DNA of 47,355 nt. Origin: Leptospiraceae bacterium. Lineage in GTDB: Bacteria > Spirochaetota > Leptospiria > Leptospirales > Leptonemataceae. Shown piece after piece: positions 35,018 through 43,024 of this stretch (positions within the stretch are counted from its first letter, which is position 1; every line of letters begins with the position of its first letter). The DNA is taken from contig PBEB01000009.1 of the NCBI GenBank assembly GCA_002717505.1, positions 1 to 47,355 of the forward strand, written 5' to 3'. The notes under the pieces were generated by a model. The model had not been told where the DNA came from. It did no database searches and was given only the letters and a program-made list of their open reading frames with translations. Made by a program: the position numbers and the translations under genes.

Positions 35018-36234
35018 ATATCTGGTGCATCTCGAAATATGCTCAGTCCCCGAACTACGGAAATGGCTTTGGAGCACGGCTCTACTATCTTGCCCGGGGC
35101 TTTGCGCGCGCGGGCCACGCAACTACGCTCATAACGTCTGACTCCAATCACTTTGGCGAGTTTCCAGAAACGGGTCAGACCTACAACGGGGAAATCCGCG
35201 AAGCAGGGCTTAAGTTTATCTGGATTCGCACTCTCAAGTATTCTAAAACTGCATCCATTCGGAGAATACTGACCTGGCTGGATTTTGAATGGAAGCTGTT
35301 CAGATTGCCCAGGGCGCAGCTCGGAGTGCCGGACTACGCGATCGTCTCTTCATTGAGTATCTTCACGATCTTTTACGGCCTTTATCTCAAGCGAAAATAT
35401 AAATGCTTTCTGGTCTTTGAGGTGCGAGACATCTGGCCTCTGACCATGACCGAAGAGGCAGGTTTCAGTAAGTATCACCCATTTGTCATTCTGCTCGGAT
35501 GGATAGAGCGCCTGGCGTATAAACGGTCTGACCTGATCGTAGGAACGATGCCTCGTCTGGACCTGCACATTGAAGGGGTACTGGGACGGCCCCGGCCTTT
35601 CTTTTGCTCGCCCATAGGATTTGCAAAGGATGCTATTCAGAAGCCCCGGCCTCTGTCCCATGATTTCATGCAGGAATACTTCACGAGCAACAAGATCATC
35701 GTAGGTTATGCGGGAAGCATAGGTATTACAAATGCGTTGGACTCCTTTATGGATTGTATCTCAATGATGCAGGACGACAATCGCGTGCAGTTCGTAATTG
35801 TTGGCAGCGGAGACCTGAAAGAGAGCTACCAGGAGAAGCTAAATCGTTGTAAGAATGTATCCTTCGCTCCCAGAATCCCCAAAGACTCCATCCCTGACTT
35901 TCTCAGTCGATGTGATATACTGTATTTGTCTGTTCACGACTCGCGAGTATGGGATTACGGACAGTCCATGAATAAAGTGGTAGATTATATGTTGTCCGGT
36001 AAGCCTATCGTGGCTTCGTATTCCGGCTATATGAGTATGATCAATGAAGCGGATTGCGGAATCATAGTTCCTGCCTACGATTCATCTGCCATAAAGCAAT
36101 CCCTGGAAACAATGGCCGAAATGCCCCGTGCCCGGCGAATATCAATGGGGAAGCGCGGCAGGGAATTCATACTGAAGCATCGAGAATACGATACACTTGC
36201 CAGAGAATATCTAAATCGCCTGGCCGAATTCTGA
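35014..36234 (+). CDS. Glycosyltransferase family 4 protein, WbuB-like
   Basis: This 406-residue GT-B protein opens with MNIWCISKYAQSPNYGNGFG, which resembles the N-terminus of WbuB-type transferases that use FucNAc, QuiNAc or related donors. VFEVRDIWPLTMTE in the middle is a strong family marker. IVGYAGSIGITNALD begins the donor domain and MNKVVDYMLSGKPIVAS is the donor-binding block. Such enzymes often add the second sugar to the undecaprenyl-linked primer; the initiating transferase is the next gene, which fits. It overlaps the fused amidotransferase gene by 4 bases. Confidence 0.85.
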   Translation: MNIWCISKYAQSPNYGNGFGARLYYLARGFARAGHATTLITSDSNHFGEFPETGQTYNGEIREAGLKFIWIRTLKYSKTASIRRILTWLDFEWKLFRLPRAQLGVPDYAIVSSLSIFTIFYGLYLKRKYKCFLVFEVRDIWPLTMTEEAGFSKYHPFVILLGWIERLAYKRSDLIVGTMPRLDLHIEGVLGRPRPFFCSPIGFAKDAIQKPRPLSHDFMQEYFTSNKIIVGYAGSIGITNALDSFMDCISMMQDDNRVQFVIVGSGDLKESYQEKLNRCKNVSFAPRIPKDSIPDFLSRCDILYLSVHDSRVWDYGQSMNKVVDYMLSGKPIVASYSGYMSMINEADCGIIVPAYDSSAIKQSLETMAEMPRARRISMGKRGREFILKHREYDTLAREYLNRLAEF

Positions 36235-36327
36235 GGCTTCACGGGAACTCCCGATGCCCTTACGCAAGAGTGAGCATTTTCTATTCCCCTGGCGGCCAGA
36301 CCCAGGAAACCTCCACTGAATTCTACC

Positions 36328-36981
36328 GTGTCCAGACAAAGTCGAAAAACCAACGTCGAAACTATAAAGCCGCTGGCAGTTTCCAAGCGAATGTTCGACT
36401 TTCTGATAGCCGGCGTCCTGCTGCTGACTCTGTGGCCAATGTTGCTTCTGATTTCGCTATTGATTCGTCTGGCCCTGGGAACTCCGGTTCTTTTTCGGCA
36501 GCTTCGGCCCGGGCTGCGGGAAGAGCCGTTCACTTTAATCAAATTACGTACAATGGCTCATGCCCTGGATCGCAATGGCCAACCTCTGCCTGATGAGAAG
36601 CGCCTGGGAAGACTGGGCCGGTTTCTGCGAGCTACCAGCCTGGATGAGTTGCCCGAGCTCTGGAACGTGCTCAAAGGCGAAATGAGTCTCGTAGGTCCTC
36701 GTCCACTGCTTATGGAGTACCTGGAGCTCTATGATGATAGACAGAGGAAAAGACATCTGGCCCGGCCGGGGATTACAGGCTGGGCCCAGGTTAACGGCCG
36801 CAATGCAGTGGACTGGGCAGAGCGATTCGAAATGGATGTGTGGTACGTGGAGAACTGGAGCTTTCTGCTGGATTTAAAGATACTATTCATGACACTGGGC
36901 AAGGTTTTTCGAGCCGAAGGCGTGAACGCTCCAGGTCAGGCAACAATGCATAAATTTCAGGGAAATCGGCCGGGCCCTTGA
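36328..36981 (+). CDS. pglC: Initiating phosphosugar transferase, PglC-like
   Basis: A 217-residue single-domain monotopic phosphoglycosyl transferase. A hydrophobic helix (about 22-50) is followed by FRQLRPG and TLIKLRTM, the Asp106-Glu107 catalytic pair in SLDELPELWN, the SLVGPRPL motif and RPGITGWAQVNGRN. It moves a sugar phosphate onto undecaprenyl phosphate and so starts the repeat unit. The small form and the following PglD- and PglE-type genes suggest a diacetamido-trideoxyhexose (bacillosamine-like) primer. The start is GTG at 36328; an ATG at 36391 would remove the basic segment before the helix, so GTG is preferred. Confidence 0.9.
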   Translation: MSRQSRKTNVETIKPLAVSKRMFDFLIAGVLLLTLWPMLLLISLLIRLALGTPVLFRQLRPGLREEPFTLIKLRTMAHALDRNGQPLPDEKRLGRLGRFLRATSLDELPELWNVLKGEMSLVGPRPLLMEYLELYDDRQRKRHLARPGITGWAQVNGRNAVDWAERFEMDVWYVENWSFLLDLKILFMTLGKVFRAEGVNAPGQATMHKFQGNRPGP

Positions 36982-36988
36982 GTAGCTT

Positions 36989-37630
36989 ATGATTGTGGGA
37001 GTTTATGGATCCGGTGGTTGTGGTCGGGGTGTACTCCCTGTTATTCGTGACCAGTATTCAGCTGAGCTTGATCCAGCGGACCTGTATTTCGTTGATGATA
37101 CTCCCACCCTGAGCCGGATCAATGGTCATTCGGTTCTGGCCTTCGACGATTTTGTTTCTCTTTCCGGTTCTTTACACGTTGTTCTGGCCATAGCGGATTC
37201 TACGGCTCGAAGACGCCTGGATGAAAAATGCTCAAAAGCCGGTCTTCGCTACCTTCCGGTATGCGCACAGAACTCGGTGCTTATGGACAAGGTGAGTCTG
37301 GGCGAAGGCCATATTTTATCTCCGTTTGTTACTATTACATCGAACGTCAGGATTGGTCGCCAATTCCATGCCAATCTTTACAGTTACGTTGAGCACGACT
37401 GCGTCATCGGCGATTTTGTCACCTTCGCGCCCTCTGTCCGGTGTAACGGCAACGTTGTCATTGAAGACAATGCATACATTGGAACTGGAGCTATAATCAA
37501 GCAGGGACAGCCTGGAAATCCCCTGGTTATCGGCAAAAATGCGGTGGTGGGCATGGGCGCCGTGGTGACACGAAGTGTGCCGCCCAACACCACTGTAGTG
37601 GGAGTGCCGGCCCGCCCCCGGCCGGAATAG
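36989..37630 (+). CDS. pglD: NeuD/PglD-family sugar O/N-acyltransferase
   Basis: This 213-residue protein has an N-terminal Rossmann-like nucleotide-sugar domain (VYGSGGCGRGV, about residues 5-15, then FVDDTPTLSRINGHSVL) and a C-terminal left-handed beta-helix. His136 in YVEHDCVIGDFV lies where PglD has its catalytic base. It probably acetylates the 4-amino group of a UDP-4-amino-6-deoxy-HexNAc with acetyl-CoA. The adjacent transferase and the aminotransferase 188 bases on support this. The start ATG is 7 bases after the upstream stop. Confidence 0.88.
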   Translation: MIVGVYGSGGCGRGVLPVIRDQYSAELDPADLYFVDDTPTLSRINGHSVLAFDDFVSLSGSLHVVLAIADSTARRRLDEKCSKAGLRYLPVCAQNSVLMDKVSLGEGHILSPFVTITSNVRIGRQFHANLYSYVEHDCVIGDFVTFAPSVRCNGNVVIEDNAYIGTGAIIKQGQPGNPLVIGKNAVVGMGAVVTRSVPPNTTVVGVPARPRPE

Positions 37631-37818
37631 CGACAAATTTGTTTCATTCCAGGCCAGTGGAGCGCAGAGTGGACTCCGGGTGGAAAAAATGCACCAGACT
37701 TGCAGCACTTATATCGGCATTCCTGTCAAAGGCGGGGAAGCTACGCTCCGGGCGGGGAGCCAGCATTCTGGCACCAGGTCCATGAATCGATGTATGGGCG
37801 GCCATCCAGGGAGGCGTC
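37631..37818. other. Intergenic gap upstream of the third aminotransferase
   Basis: No gene, clear terminator or promoter is seen in these 188 bases. The final stretch holds the GGGAGG ribosome site (about 7 bases before the ATG at 37819). Confidence 0.3.
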
Positions 37819-39006
37819 ATGAGCAACACTGAGTTCGCGCCCTGGCCACATTACTCGGAAGAGGAAGCTGACAAGGCCCGGGAAATTCTGCTTTCCGGTA
37901 AGGTAAATTACTGGACCGGGAATGAAACCCGGTCATTCGAAACAGAGTTTGCAGAGTATTGTGGAGCTGCCTACGCCGTCGCATTGACCAACGGTACGGT
38001 GGCTCTGGAACTGGCCCTGAAAGCGCTGGATCTGGAACCCGGATCGGAAATCATCGTAACACCGCGAACCTTTTTCGCCACTGCATCCGCGATTGTGACC
38101 AACGGCCTCCGTCCAGTGTTCGCAGACATTGATCCGGAAAGTCAGAACATTACTGCAGAGACAATCGCTGCAGTTGCTTCATCGGCCACCAGAGCCGTGA
38201 TCTGTGTGCATCTTGCCGGCCAGCCCTGCGATATGGATCCCATTCTGAAGCTGTCCCGCTCCAGAAACTGGAAGGTCATTGAAGACTGTGCTCAGGCCCA
38301 TGGAGCCCGCTACAAAGGCAAGTCAGTGGGAACCCTGGGCGACGTTGGGTGCTGGTCCTTTTGTCAGGACAAGATCATCAGTACCGCCGGCGAAGGCGGA
38401 ATGATCACAACCAATGACAGAAAGCTCTACGAATCTATCTGGTCCTATAAGGATCATGGAAAGACATTGGAGTCTGTCTATGAGAAAGTTCATGCCCCTG
38501 GCTTTCGTTGGCTTCACGAGGGGTTTGGTACCAATGCCCGGATGACGGAAATTCAGGGCGCTATCGGCAGAATACAATTGCGAAAGCTGGACGGCTGGGT
38601 CCAGAGGCGGCGGACTATCAGCAATCAAATCCGATCGGTAGCCGCAAAGCTTCCAGGGCTACGCGTTCCTGTGATACTGCGTGACGCTGAGCACGCCTTT
38701 TATAGATGCTACCTCTTTGTTGAAATGGCGGCATTACATCCCGGGTGGAACAGAGATTTGATAAAGGAGCGAATTTCTGCGAAAGGAGTTCCTTGCTTTG
38801 AAGGAAGCTGTTCCGAGGTCTATCTGGAATCTGCATTTCGTGCAATGCCGGTTTCAAACATACGGTTGCCGGTGGCGAGAAGACTCGGAGAGACCAGTCT
38901 AGCTTTTCTGGTGCACCCGACGCTAACCCAGAACGACATTCTGCTTACTCTGGAGGCTCTCCAGTCCGTCATGATTGAGGCGGGATCCAGAGCTTCTGTA
39001 GAGTAG
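37819..39006 (+). CDS. DegT/DnrJ/EryC1 aminotransferase (third copy), PglE-like
   Basis: A 395-residue PLP aminotransferase. The Schiff-base Lys185 lies in SFCQDKIISTAGEGG and the pyridine-binding Asp156 in VIEDCAQAHGA. The SFCQDKIIST-GEGG variant is common in enzymes encoded next to PglC/PglD pairs, which aminate C4 of UDP-4-keto-6-deoxy-GlcNAc. The dehydratase that would make that substrate lies at 41078, beyond an inverted gene. A strong GGGAGG ribosome site supports the start. The gene converges on the - strand ligase-like gene. Confidence 0.88.
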   Translation: MSNTEFAPWPHYSEEEADKAREILLSGKVNYWTGNETRSFETEFAEYCGAAYAVALTNGTVALELALKALDLEPGSEIIVTPRTFFATASAIVTNGLRPVFADIDPESQNITAETIAAVASSATRAVICVHLAGQPCDMDPILKLSRSRNWKVIEDCAQAHGARYKGKSVGTLGDVGCWSFCQDKIISTAGEGGMITTNDRKLYESIWSYKDHGKTLESVYEKVHAPGFRWLHEGFGTNARMTEIQGAIGRIQLRKLDGWVQRRRTISNQIRSVAAKLPGLRVPVILRDAEHAFYRCYLFVEMAALHPGWNRDLIKERISAKGVPCFEGSCSEVYLESAFRAMPVSNIRLPVARRLGETSLAFLVHPTLTQNDILLTLEALQSVMIEAGSRASVE

Positions 39007-39094
39007 AGACCTGGCAATGTATCTCTCGCACAGGAGTAGGGTAAATGTCTTCGGCAGGGGACTCACCACGCCGGAGGTCGGTCCTCATTCGCTA

Positions 39095-40906
39095 TTAATC
39101 AAAATTCTCAATAATCAATTCCTTAGGCACCGGCTCATAACGACAGATTTTTCGATGATCCGGAGCGCCTGTTAGCGACGGTACGGATTCTTTGCATTCA
39201 AAGGAAACCTTACGCAACTTTCCGGCTTCTCTTATCCAGAACGCACCTTCCCCTGCTAAAAGAGGGTAACGGTAAGCAGTACTCTGAGTAGATTCATCTT
39301 TCCTAACTCTTTCCAAATGGCCGACGTTTTCGAAAATGAGAAATCTCTCACTGATGGTAAGTCCCATATAAACTGAAGTGGCAACGACCACTAGGGTAAT
39401 TGAGACTAGTGCGAACCGTGCTAGTCGGGGTTCGGACGCCCAGGAATCGAAACGGGGGGGGGCCGCATTTTCCCGGGGCCAGAGCAGCCCGGGGGCAAGA
39501 AGGCAGAGCCACCAACTGAGTTGCACGCCTCTGAGGTACCATAGCTCTTGAAAACTTCCGAGGCTAATCAAGGCAAACCAGCCAGCTAACATCCACGCTG
39601 CTACACCGCTGCTTTGCTGATCACCTTGTCGCAGAGCAAGAAACAAAGATGAGAACATAACCTTAAACAGGAAAAGGAAGTATATGAGGCCTAGTAATCC
39701 CATACCCGAGAGTAATTGGACAAGGAAGTTATGAGAACTGGAGAGTCTCCTCTGAAAGCCATCTCCACGTAGCAACATGTCATTCCAGAAACCGAAGCTC
39801 TCCACTCCTGCGCCTGTAAGAGGGAACGATTTCCAGATCTGAAGGCCACTCTGGTATAGCTCGGATCGTGCACCGAGGACTTTGGGCCCCAAATCTAGAA
39901 AGGAAAGAAAAGGTATTAGCATCGTAGCCATCAGCAGCGCAGTTATACTTCCCCAGAAAATATAGGTAGACCTAAATCGTTTGACCGACGCACCGGAGAG
40001 CACGAGTAGAAAAATCATCACCGAGAGCACCCCTGCTCTGGCCTCTATGACTATAGCGAGGTAAATCAATACCAGGCCAAAAGCAATGGCGTGCCGCGGT
40101 AAGTATTGAATCCGAGCCCGGTAGAGACCCAGGCCGATGATCGGCAAGGTAGACACAAGGTGACTAGAAAACCAACTTCGATTCCAGAATAACGAATTAG
40201 GCGGGGTGTCAATAGCTGGTGCAAGTAATGTTGTGTATTGGCTGCGAAACTGGGAACGGTCGACATAGCCGTCCATCCAAATATGGTAATGGTCCAATAA
40301 TGTCGCAAAACCAGGGACGATACTCTCCAAAATGCCGACAGTAGCAGGGAAAATGAAGGCCAGAATAAGGAATGATGCTCCGATCTTACCTCCGCCACTT
40401 CGCCTTATCTGTAATACCCAGATAGTCGAGAGCAATGCACAGAGCCCGTTTGCAATGGCTACCTTAATTGAGTAATGAGGAAGCCAATCGGGAGCAGAAA
40501 GAAAGTGGTATAAGCCTTTTTTGTATCCTTCAAACGACTCTAAAAGGTAGAAGGCTGCCAGGTAGGAAGCCATTATGACTATCGACAGGTGTGCGAGCGT
40601 ACGGATTCCGTTTCCTTGCTGCCTGAACTGAATTAAGAAGGGAAACTGGCTCACTGCTGCGGACAGGATTGCCAAATCGTAAAACTCAAGAAAGCGCCCA
40701 CCCGGGTGATTGCCGAAAAAAGGGCCCAGAGCTATCAGGATAGGCAATGTCAACCTGACACCGGCAATCGCAGGAAGGGAAGCACAGAAAATCGATCCGA
40801 TGATAGTTATTAGGGGCGGGTAATAACCCCATAAGGTATACATCCATAGAATTGTAAGCACCAGTGCCATGGAGGCAATGTAGAGCCATCTAGCCTGCGA
40901 GTTCAT
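39095..40906 (-). CDS. O-antigen ligase/polymerase-family membrane protein
   Basis: This 603-residue protein has 11-12 hydrophobic segments. Near residue 390, SSHNFLVQLLSGMGLLGL is the Wzy_C/WaaL-type block, with the histidine considered important in ligases, preceded by the large outer loop. A soluble tail of about 90 residues ends the protein. It could be the O-antigen polymerase (Wzy) or the ligase (WaaL); the family does not separate them by sequence. I prefer the ATG at 40906 over a TTG at 40918. It runs opposite to its neighbours, between the aminotransferase and dehydratase genes. Confidence 0.78.
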   Translation of the reverse strand: MNSQARWLYIASMALVLTILWMYTLWGYYPPLITIIGSIFCASLPAIAGVRLTLPILIALGPFFGNHPGGRFLEFYDLAILSAAVSQFPFLIQFRQQGNGIRTLAHLSIVIMASYLAAFYLLESFEGYKKGLYHFLSAPDWLPHYSIKVAIANGLCALLSTIWVLQIRRSGGGKIGASFLILAFIFPATVGILESIVPGFATLLDHYHIWMDGYVDRSQFRSQYTTLLAPAIDTPPNSLFWNRSWFSSHLVSTLPIIGLGLYRARIQYLPRHAIAFGLVLIYLAIVIEARAGVLSVMIFLLVLSGASVKRFRSTYIFWGSITALLMATMLIPFLSFLDLGPKVLGARSELYQSGLQIWKSFPLTGAGVESFGFWNDMLLRGDGFQRRLSSSHNFLVQLLSGMGLLGLIYFLFLFKVMFSSLFLALRQGDQQSSGVAAWMLAGWFALISLGSFQELWYLRGVQLSWWLCLLAPGLLWPRENAAPPRFDSWASEPRLARFALVSITLVVVATSVYMGLTISERFLIFENVGHLERVRKDESTQSTAYRYPLLAGEGAFWIREAGKLRKVSFECKESVPSLTGAPDHRKICRYEPVPKELIIENFD

Positions 40907-41077
40907 TTTATTGCACAATCCGATTCTTTGAGAATTTGTCCATAAGCTAAGCCAGGGGCTTTTACTCTTTTTTCTGGGATTTTAGAAACGAATGCTCAGC
41001 TAGTTGGATCGAAATCTCTTAAGATTTTATTGAATTCTGGAGAGAACAATGCACACTGGATTGTTGTTGGTGTAATA
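40907..41077. promoter_or_regulatory. Divergent AT-rich intergenic region
   Basis: About 170 bases separate the - strand ligase-like gene from the + strand dehydratase gene. The stretch is visibly richer in A and T than the flanking genes and must carry the start signals of both if they are not read through from elsewhere. A weak + strand pair, TTGGAT and TTTATT with a 16-base spacer, lies around 41004-41031. No strong consensus promoter or operator was recognised. Confidence 0.35.
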
Positions 41078-42961
41078 ATGTCTCCCCGTCTACTGCTTTC
41101 GTCAAACATTCCGAAGTTCAAAGTGCCTATCGTGATGGCCGTGGATGCCTTGATAGCCGCAGTTTCCATGATGGCAGCATTCCAGTTACGATTGGAAGGG
41201 CAAGTTGTCGAATTAATGACTGTTTCCCATGTTCTCCAATCCGTAATTGTCGCGGTCATCGTTCAAATGACCGTGTTCTGGTTCTCTGGGTTGTACCGGG
41301 GAATATGGAGGTTCTCAAGTATACCAGACCTGACCCGAATTCTCGTTGGGACGATGCTGGGAGTGAGCGCCACAGGCCTCGCAATTTTTCTCATCAATCG
41401 CCTTGAAAATGTCCCGCGGAGTATCTTTATCATCGACTGGCTTCTGCTCGTAGTAGGTCTGGGCGGCGTTCGATTTGGTTACAGAGTGCTCCGGGATTCT
41501 CTGAAGCCATCCACCGGCGAAAAGGCGATCATTGTAGGTGCGGGACGAGCTGGGGAGCAGCTTTTTCGTGAATTTAAGAATAATCCTGCATTAAACATTG
41601 GTGTGGTCGGCTTTATTGATGATGAACCTGCCCTGAAAGGGAAATACCTCCATGGAGTGCCCGTTTTCGGTGGTATTCCCAGACTTCCTGATGTTATCAG
41701 AATGACAGAAGCCAGCGAGATTCTCATCGCTATTCCCGCTATTGATAATAAGCGAATTCGTCAGATTGTGGACCTATGTGCTGATCTGGGCGTCGGTGTG
41801 AAGAGATTGCCAGACCTCAGCAGTTTTGTCACAGGCAAAGTTATTGCCACCCAATTGAAATCCGTGAGCCCTGAAGACTTGCTGGGTCGGCCTCCGGTGC
41901 AACTGAATCGGCAGGCCATGGCAGAAATGCTTGCTGGCAAGCGAGTCCTGGTTACCGGAGCGGGCGGTTCCATTGGTGGAGAACTATGTCGCCAGATCGT
42001 TGCGTTTCAGCCAGCATCCTTGATCCTTGCCGAAGTTACCGAATTATTTCTTTATGAAATCGAACGAGAAATGGCCGAGCTAGCTCCACGCCTACCTGTA
42101 ACCTATCTGATTCATGATGTTAGAAACAGAAAAGGAGTGGAAAGAATTTTCCGTGACCATCGTCCCGAAGTTGTCTTTCATGCTGCTGCCTATAAGCACG
42201 TCCCCCTCATGGAGGAAAACCCATGGCAAGCCATTGAGAACAATGTAGGGGGAACCCGAAACGTAGCTTCTGCAGCTGGTTCCTTTGGCGCGGAACGGTT
42301 CGTTCTAGTATCCACGGATAAAGCCGTGAACCCGACCAATGTCATGGGCGCTACAAAACGAATTTGCGAAATGGTATGTACAGATTTGCAATCGGACTTT
42401 CCCGAAACAAGATATATAGCGGTCCGCTTCGGCAATGTCTTGGGTAGCACCGGAAGTGTGATACCTCTGTTTCAAAAGCAAATAGAATCGGGAGGACCGG
42501 TTACTGTCACTCATCCGGATGTCAGACGTTATTTTATGTCGATACCCGAAGCAGTACAGCTGGTAATGCAGGCTGCAGCAATGGGAGCAGGTGGCGAGGT
42601 CTTTGTTCTGGAAATGGGGGACCCGGTCCGAATTGTTGATTTGGCCAGAGAGATGATTGCACTATCGGGCTTCATCCCCGACCGGGAAATTCGCATCGTG
42701 TTTACAGGGCTTCGTCCCGGAGAGAAATTATATGAAGAGCTACTCACCGACGCCGAGTCTACCGTAGCCACTTCTCACCCTGGAGTGCGCATCGCTCGTC
42801 TATCAAGGAATTCTGTGGATTTTCGTGATCGGTTAGATTCTCTCCTAAAGACAGGTGCGGCTACGTCCAGAAAAGACCTGATGGAGCAACTCCGAGGGGT
42901 AGTCCCGGAATATGGTCCCGCTATCGAGGCGAACCGCAAACGGTTGCGCCTAATTCAGTGA
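41078..42961 (+). CDS. pglF: UDP-N-acetylglucosamine 4,6-dehydratase, PglF/WbpM-like
   Basis: The protein is 627 residues from the ATG at 41078; a TTG at 41030 would add 16. Four N-terminal membrane helices (about 15-125) lead to a CoA-binding-like Rossmann domain (IIVGAGRAGEQLF) and a catalytic SDR domain (VLVTGAGGSIGGEL). The active-site segment STDKAVNPTNVMGATKR has Met in place of the usual SDR tyrosine, as in WbpM, PglF and FlaA1. It makes UDP-4-keto-6-deoxy-GlcNAc, the substrate of the third DegT enzyme. The C-terminal GLRPGEKLYEELL is family-typical. Confidence 0.93.
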   Translation: MSPRLLLSSNIPKFKVPIVMAVDALIAAVSMMAAFQLRLEGQVVELMTVSHVLQSVIVAVIVQMTVFWFSGLYRGIWRFSSIPDLTRILVGTMLGVSATGLAIFLINRLENVPRSIFIIDWLLLVVGLGGVRFGYRVLRDSLKPSTGEKAIIVGAGRAGEQLFREFKNNPALNIGVVGFIDDEPALKGKYLHGVPVFGGIPRLPDVIRMTEASEILIAIPAIDNKRIRQIVDLCADLGVGVKRLPDLSSFVTGKVIATQLKSVSPEDLLGRPPVQLNRQAMAEMLAGKRVLVTGAGGSIGGELCRQIVAFQPASLILAEVTELFLYEIEREMAELAPRLPVTYLIHDVRNRKGVERIFRDHRPEVVFHAAAYKHVPLMEENPWQAIENNVGGTRNVASAAGSFGAERFVLVSTDKAVNPTNVMGATKRICEMVCTDLQSDFPETRYIAVRFGNVLGSTGSVIPLFQKQIESGGPVTVTHPDVRRYFMSIPEAVQLVMQAAAMGAGGEVFVLEMGDPVRIVDLAREMIALSGFIPDREIRIVFTGLRPGEKLYEELLTDAESTVATSHPGVRIARLSRNSVDFRDRLDSLLKTGAATSRKDLMEQLRGVVPEYGPAIEANRKRLRLIQ

Positions 42962-43024
42962 TGGGGATTACAGCGCCGGAGGTGGGCAATAGCGTTTATT
43001 GGGTGCCGTGTCACAGCGACGATT

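Noticed and set aside
36054-36593. 179-codon + strand frame bridging two genes
   Set aside because: It overlaps the WbuB-like transferase and the PglC-like gene, both strongly conserved, and its product has no domain; I also see no remnant gene in the short gap it crosses.
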